From the NCBI GenBank assembly GCA_025363795.1, contig JANYLE010000199.1, forward strand, positions 1 through 10,106: 10,106 nucleotides of DNA. The letters run 5' to 3'. Positions 6,768 through 10,106 of the stretch are shown here, piece by piece; within the stretch, counting starts at the first letter, position 1, and every line of letters starts with the position of its first letter. Made by a program: the position numbers and the translations under genes. A model generated the notes under the pieces. It did not search any database. It saw only the letters and a list, made by a program, of their open reading frames with translations, and was not told the origin of the DNA. This DNA is from Mariniphaga sp. Its GTDB lineage: Bacteria > Bacteroidota > Bacteroidia > Bacteroidales > Prolixibacteraceae.

Positions 6768-9251
6768 CTAATTTACCACCACGATTCTCTTTGCCCCCTC
6801 AACTCCCTGCGCCTGCGCTGACAGATTGATCTCTCCTACTGGTCCGGTCGGACGAAGGATAACAAGGCAACGACCGCGGAAGGTGGTGCAAACAGGCGAT
6901 TTAAAACTGTGCATATCCGATGGATTGGCACTGCCAATTCCGGCAGCCTCGCCCACCCCAATAATCGTAAAGGTAACAGGCAAATCGTTATCCGGAACCA
7001 GGTTACCAGCTGCATCCAGCAGTTCGATTGTAACATACGATAAATCGTTGCGGTTGGCTTTGATCGTAACACGATCGGGAGTTAAACGGATTTTAGCAAC
7101 AGCGCCCGTAGTTTTCAGTGAAATTGCTTTGGCATCTTTCCCATCTTTTAATCCGATTGCTTTGAGTTCTCCGGGTTCGTAGGGAACGACAAAGGTAGCA
7201 GTCAGCTTTGTTGCGGGTGATACTTCCTTTGTGCCGATCACCTTTCCGTTGAGTTCGAGCCGCACAGACGGGAAATTGGAATATACCGACACCGACAGTT
7301 TTTTACCTTCCGAACCTTTCCAATTCCACGACTGCCTTTCGTCGGGCCAACCCCACATGCTCACCGTTTCGATCTGCCCGGCAGGAACCGGCGCATGAAC
7401 GGCCATTTCGAGGTCGCTGATTCCCCAAACCACATCGCGGAAATACGACTGATCTTTCTTAAACCCGCAAATATCGATATCGCCACACCACGCGTCAAAC
7501 CATGGCCATGGAAGGCTAAAATCTTTCGACGCTTTCACACCATTGGATGTGTGACCAATAGCCGACTCTCCCAAATAATCAAACGCAGTCCATACAAAAT
7601 CACCGATCACATTTGGCTGCTTTTTCACCATCTGCCAATTTTCGAAAGCCTCTTTGGGAAACGATTCAGTTCCTATGACCATTCTCTTTGGATATAGCTT
7701 ATAATCATTTTCGTACTCTTTCCACATGTAGTTGTAACCCCCAATATCCAATCCTGCAAATGCCGGTGCGGTATCTTTCCAATCTCTCCCTTTTTGATCC
7801 CAGAAGAAACAAATGGCTTCCGTTACCGGACGCGTAATATCGAGTGCCTTAACCGTTTTTACAAGTCGTGCTCTGATTTCAAGCCCTGATGGATCGGCCC
7901 TTTCGGGGATCTCATTTCCAATACTCCAGAGGATTACCGACGGATGGTTCCGGTCACGAAGGATCATCGATTGCAGGTCCTTTTCTGACCACTCTTTAAA
8001 GTAACGGTGATAATCTTCGGGATTCTTTGGTTTTTCCCACATATCAAACGCCTCATCGATCACAAATATGCCCAACCTGTCGCAGGCATCAAGAAACTGG
8101 TGCGACGGCGGATTATGACTCGTCCGGATGGCGTTAAATCCAAATTTCTTCATGAGTTCAACACGGCGTTCCTCTGCCCTGTCGTAAGTGGCGGCACCCA
8201 ATATGCCATTGTCATGATGCATACAACCCCCTTTGAGCAGTACTTTCTCACCATTGAGAAGAAAACCCAAAAGCGGATCAAATTTGAGCGAGCGGATCCC
8301 GAAAGGGGTAATCGTCTGATCAGAAACTGCGCCACCAACTTTTACGACAACCTCTGCTTTGTACAGCGAAGGAGATTCGGGCGACCAAAGTGAAGGTGTT
8401 GCCACCGAAAGCGACTGTGCAACAACCAGCTTCTGATCCGGCTCAACCTTTTCGAGCTTTTCATCCGTGGCAACGGTTTCCCCCCGGGGATTGATCAGCG
8501 TTGTCACAACAGAAATTTGCTGCTCTTTTGCTGTATTATTTTCGATGGTTGACTCCATCTTAACTAACGCCTTTTCCTTCGAAACTTCGGAAGTTGTTAC
8601 GAAATTTCCCCATTGTGCAAGATGAACCTGGTTGGTAATAATCAGCTCAACATGGCGATAGATTCCCGATCCGCTGTACCAACGGCTGTTCTTTCCGGGA
8701 TTATTGACCTTCACGGCAATCAGATTTTTCGGTCCGTCTGGATTCAGAAACGGTGTAATATCATAACCAAACGGTGTATAACCGTAAGGATGAAAACCAA
8801 CGTGTTTACCATTAATCCAAACATCACTCTCCATATAAACGCCGTCAAAAAGGATGGAAACCTGTTTGTTGACACGCCTTGGATCAAGCATAAAAGATTT
8901 CCGGTACCATCCGGTGCCACCCACCACATGACCGGTAGCTCCTCCTCCCGGACTGGCCGACGAAAAAGGACCGATCTGGGTGACACCACTTTGCGGAGCG
9001 CGGTCTTCTATGCTCCAGTCGTGCGGAAGATCGAGTGAGCGCCAGGCCGCATCATCAAAAGCGGTTGTTTCGGCACCGGGAAGATCACCCAAATTAAACT
9101 TCCAACCTGAATCGAAGAGTTGTGTGCGTACGGCAGGATTAAATTTAGGGGCAGAACATGAAGTCATCAGGAGAACGAGTAATAAACCGGGAAACAGCAC
9201 CGCCTGATTACGGATCAAACCAATTGCAGTAGGAAAGTGGTTGATTTTCAT
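6768..9251 (-). CDS. GH2 beta-galactosidase-like lipoprotein with DUF4982 and C-terminal Ig-like domains
   Basis: Complete 827-residue GH2 protein. The N-terminus (hydrophobic residues 16-30, then MTSC with Cys32) looks like a lipoprotein signal with a slightly unusual lipobox, followed by SAPK; it probably sits in the periplasm or outer membrane. The jelly-roll domain covers about 45-210 (LFDSGWKFNLGD, LPHDWSIED, GTGWYRKSF, DGVYMESDVWINGKHVG), an Ig-like domain about 212-320, and the (beta/alpha)8 domain about 322-620 with KGGCMHHDNG, RTSHNPPS, the acid/base LWSIGNE (Glu447) and nucleophile IGTES (Glu529). After it come a DUF4982-type domain (about 630-710, SVRLELNGKVIG) and a GH2 C-terminal Ig-like domain (about 715-825, TPDRVTIKANRNDLSYVTIE). 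This architecture is common for exo-beta-galactosidases of utilisation loci, but GH2 also holds glucuronidases and others. The start at 9251 precedes the signal peptide well and has no Shine-Dalgarno sequence. It is the first gene of the probable operon. Confidence 0.93.
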   Translation of the reverse strand: MKINHFPTAIGLIRNQAVLFPGLLLVLLMTSCSAPKFNPAVRTQLFDSGWKFNLGDLPGAETTAFDDAAWRSLDLPHDWSIEDRAPQSGVTQIGPFSSASPGGGATGHVVGGTGWYRKSFMLDPRRVNKQVSILFDGVYMESDVWINGKHVGFHPYGYTPFGYDITPFLNPDGPKNLIAVKVNNPGKNSRWYSGSGIYRHVELIITNQVHLAQWGNFVTTSEVSKEKALVKMESTIENNTAKEQQISVVTTLINPRGETVATDEKLEKVEPDQKLVVAQSLSVATPSLWSPESPSLYKAEVVVKVGGAVSDQTITPFGIRSLKFDPLLGFLLNGEKVLLKGGCMHHDNGILGAATYDRAEERRVELMKKFGFNAIRTSHNPPSHQFLDACDRLGIFVIDEAFDMWEKPKNPEDYHRYFKEWSEKDLQSMILRDRNHPSVILWSIGNEIPERADPSGLEIRARLVKTVKALDITRPVTEAICFFWDQKGRDWKDTAPAFAGLDIGGYNYMWKEYENDYKLYPKRMVIGTESFPKEAFENWQMVKKQPNVIGDFVWTAFDYLGESAIGHTSNGVKASKDFSLPWPWFDAWCGDIDICGFKKDQSYFRDVVWGISDLEMAVHAPVPAGQIETVSMWGWPDERQSWNWKGSEGKKLSVSVYSNFPSVRLELNGKVIGTKEVSPATKLTATFVVPYEPGELKAIGLKDGKDAKAISLKTTGAVAKIRLTPDRVTIKANRNDLSYVTIELLDAAGNLVPDNDLPVTFTIIGVGEAAGIGSANPSDMHSFKSPVCTTFRGRCLVILRPTGPVGEINLSAQAQGVEGAKRIVVVN

Positions 9252-9479
9252 AAGTCTGGTTATTAAATGTGTTTGGCACTTTTAAAATGGAATCAACAAA
9301 AATAAACAATTTTAAAAGCGATCAACAATGGAATAGCGGGTTTATTTAACGCTCGTTATTAATTTGATCCTGTCAATGAAGTTTTGCAATTGGGAGAGCC
9401 CTGGGAAAAGAAAAATTATTGGATGACACAATTAATTGAACAGACCCTGTTGTCACAGGTCCCCTGCATCCATTCATCT
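9252..9479. other. AT-rich upstream region of the GH operon
   Basis: No frame here looks coding. The part next to the GH2 gene is AT-rich and holds a candidate minus-strand promoter (9297-9326). The part towards the array contains a possible degenerate array unit at 9459-9479, beginning GTC and sharing TGCAT with units 6 and 8. Confidence 0.5.
9297..9326 (-). promoter_or_regulatory. candidate Bacteroidota-type promoter of the GH operon
   Basis: On the minus strand TATTTTTG (9304-9297) fits the -7 consensus TAnnTTTG exactly. Eighteen bases upstream lies GTTG (9326-9323), a three-of-four match to the -33 TTTG; ATTG at 9329-9326 is an alternative at 21 bases. Transcription would start near 9290 and leave a leader of about 40 nt before the GH2 ATG. 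AT-rich sequence makes chance matches likely. Confidence 0.4.
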
Positions 9480-9710
9480 GTCATAAGCATAAAACTGTTG
9501 GTCAGATGCGTCCGCCAGCCCGTCAGATGAATCCGCGGGTGTGTCAGATGCGTCCGCCTGCTCGTCAGATGAGTCCTAACGTTGGTCAGATGCATAAGAC
9601 TACTCGTCACATGAGTCCAACGGCTCGTCAGATGCATAAAACTACTCGTCAGATGAGTCCAACGACTCGTCAGATGAGTCCGCGGATGTGTCAGATGAGT
9701 CCGACCGAAT
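9480..9710. repeat. 21-bp tandem array, 11 units, fixed 8-mer plus 13-nt variable part
   Basis: Units begin at 9480, 9501, 9522, 9543, 9564, 9585, 9606, 9627, 9648, 9669 and 9690, with no departure from the 21-bp step. Nine units start with exactly GTCAGATG; the one at 9606 has GTCACATG and the one at 9480 GTCATAAG. The other 13 bases fall into a few classes, for example CATAARACTACTC (9585, 9627), AGTCCAACGRCTC (9606, 9648) and CGTCCGCCWGCYC (9501, 9543), R, W and Y being mixed bases. Units 9585-9626 and 9627-9668 form a 42-bp duplication with three differences. In one + frame it would encode heptapeptides such as MSPTTRQ up to a TAA at 9710-9712, and one minus frame is also open, but neither has an independent start or initiation signal, so a non-coding role is favoured. 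No associated protein is seen in the window. Confidence 0.95.
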
Positions 9711-9930
9711 AATAGATAATTTCGGGTTTAGGAATGTTTACGGAACGAAGTTCGTGTGAAGATCCTTCTTGTAAACAAAGGTGCTACACAATATCACAAA
9801 TAAATATGGGTGCTGCATTTTCTGATAAAATAGGATATCGAAATTGTAGACTTTCATTTGCGCTCCCTTTTCCGGGGATGGAGATAATTCTGATACGACT
9901 CGTACCCGGAAAGTATACCTGGCGACAGAT
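9711..9930. other. intergenic region between the array and the PAP2-like gene
   Basis: Apart from the nested inverted repeats at 9736-9776, I see no gene, RNA or clear terminator here. A + strand frame at 9734-9985 starts with MFTERSSCEDPSC, but it overlaps the opposite-strand gene end and lacks family features, so it is not accepted. Confidence 0.45.
9736..9776. other. nested inverted repeats (possible three-way-junction structure)
   Basis: GTTTAC (9736-9741) pairs with GTAAAC (9771-9776). Inside lie two short inverted repeats, ACGAA-G-TTCGT (9745-9755) and GAAG-ATC-CTTC (9758-9768). Together they could fold as a small cloverleaf-like element 26 bp past the end of the array. The stems are short and chance cannot be excluded. 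Confidence 0.3.
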
Positions 9931-10106
9931 TTATCGCTGGGTTAAATCGCGGTTCAGATTAATCGAGATCGTAACCGCCGGATAAATGGAGGCAACATTA
10001 ATCCGGTGTCGTTTTCCTTCGTGCAAATCGACCACCCAATTACCGACAAAGTAACCAATCCCACAGGCCAGTATCTCATCCGACAAATAATGCTGATTCT
10101 GGTAAA
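9931..10106 (-). CDS. 3' end of a PAP2-family phosphatase gene (partial)
   Basis: The frame enters from the right window edge (first full codon 10104-10102) and ends at TAA (9933-9931), giving 57 residues. It begins YQNQHYLSDEILACGIGYFV: HYLSD fits the last PAP2 motif (His-xxx-Asp), and the Gly-spaced GIGYFVGNWV fits the final membrane helix of PAP2 phosphatases (family knowledge). The tail, including ASIYPAVTISINLNRD, looks like a short beta-rich extension of the kind found on Bacteroidota PAP2 proteins. The earlier motifs lie outside the window. Such membrane enzymes remove phosphate from lipid pyrophosphates or lipid A; the substrate here is unknown. It is upstream of the GH operon on the same strand but 679 bp away, so probably a separate transcript. 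Confidence 0.6.
   Translation of the reverse strand, partial: YQNQHYLSDEILACGIGYFVGNWVVDLHEGKRHRINVASIYPAVTISINLNRDLTQR

Noticed and set aside
6826..7182. + strand 118-codon frame opposite the GH2 C-terminus, and the 141-codon frame at 8613-9038
   Set aside because: Both lie antisense to well-supported GH2 domains and show no family features; they are shadow frames.
9564..9689. Hammerhead-like ribozyme core, because units contain AGATGAGTCC with GTC nearby
   Set aside because: The required CUGAUGA and GAAAC core elements are not present together, so the resemblance is superficial.
9480..9710. CRISPR array
   Set aside because: The fixed part is 8 bp and the variable part 13 bp, far too short. 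The variable parts recur in classes rather than being unique, and there is no cas gene or leader.
9480..9710. Plasmid-type replication origin with iterons
   Set aside because: Length and spacing of the repeats fit, but there is no rep gene, no DnaA box was noticed and no AT-rich unwinding region adjoins the array in a clear way. Left only as one option under findings.
9506..9712. + strand 68-codon frame made of heptapeptides, and the opposite-strand 73-codon frame at 9416-9637
   Set aside because: The possible starts are ATGs inside repeat units, no initiation signal is seen, and open frames on both strands follow automatically from a 21-bp period without stops.

Overview
The window looks like a chromosomal piece of a polysaccharide-degrading member of the Bacteroidota. 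The supporting signs are a run of exported glycoside hydrolases typical of polysaccharide utilisation loci (GH2, GH35-like with DUF5597, retaining-type GH97), starts without Shine-Dalgarno sequences, a candidate TAnnTTTG promoter box, and TonB-receptor-like (SusC-like) leader sequences. No SusC/SusD pair, sensor or regulator is intact here, so this is an edge or a worn remnant of such a locus.

Layout, left to right. Bases 1-69 may hold the last codons of a + strand gene. Bases 110-265 are the first copy of a direct repeat (hairpin, G-free ACTAAC-rich tract, then an ATG opening an 8-codon reading frame, MKKNVIQM). The complete yyaL-like gene follows at 408-2420 (+), and a second copy of the repeat follows at 2452-2607. 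The first 108 bp of the two copies are identical. Both resemble the 5' end of a susC-type gene closed by a stop in the same place.

From 9251 back to 2651 the minus strand carries a probable operon: GH2 (6768-9251), a relict of a PQQ-like beta-propeller gene (6583-6765), a GH35/DUF5597 beta-galactosidase-like gene (4894-6516), a GH97 (2842-4818), and the first ~54 codons of a GH5-mannanase-like gene broken by an in-frame stop (2651-2815). GH2, GH35 and retaining GH97 together suggest removal of beta- and alpha-linked galactose (or related sugars) from a branched hemicellulose or galactan. The two relicts suggest that the cluster once held more enzymes. The GH5 relict meets the second leader copy, on the opposite strand, at about 2608-2650, which looks like a rearrangement joint.

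Bases 9252-9930 have no convincing gene. They hold a candidate promoter for the GH operon, a strictly periodic 21-bp tandem array (9480-9710, 11 clear copies: a fixed 8-mer GTCAGATG plus a 13-nt variable part) and a small nested inverted-repeat structure. At the right edge the 3' end of a PAP2-type phosphatase gene enters on the minus strand.

The features least explained by ordinary annotation are the 21-bp array, the 108-bp identical leader pair flanking yyaL, and the two gene relicts. All identifications come from reading motifs by eye; no database search was possible.
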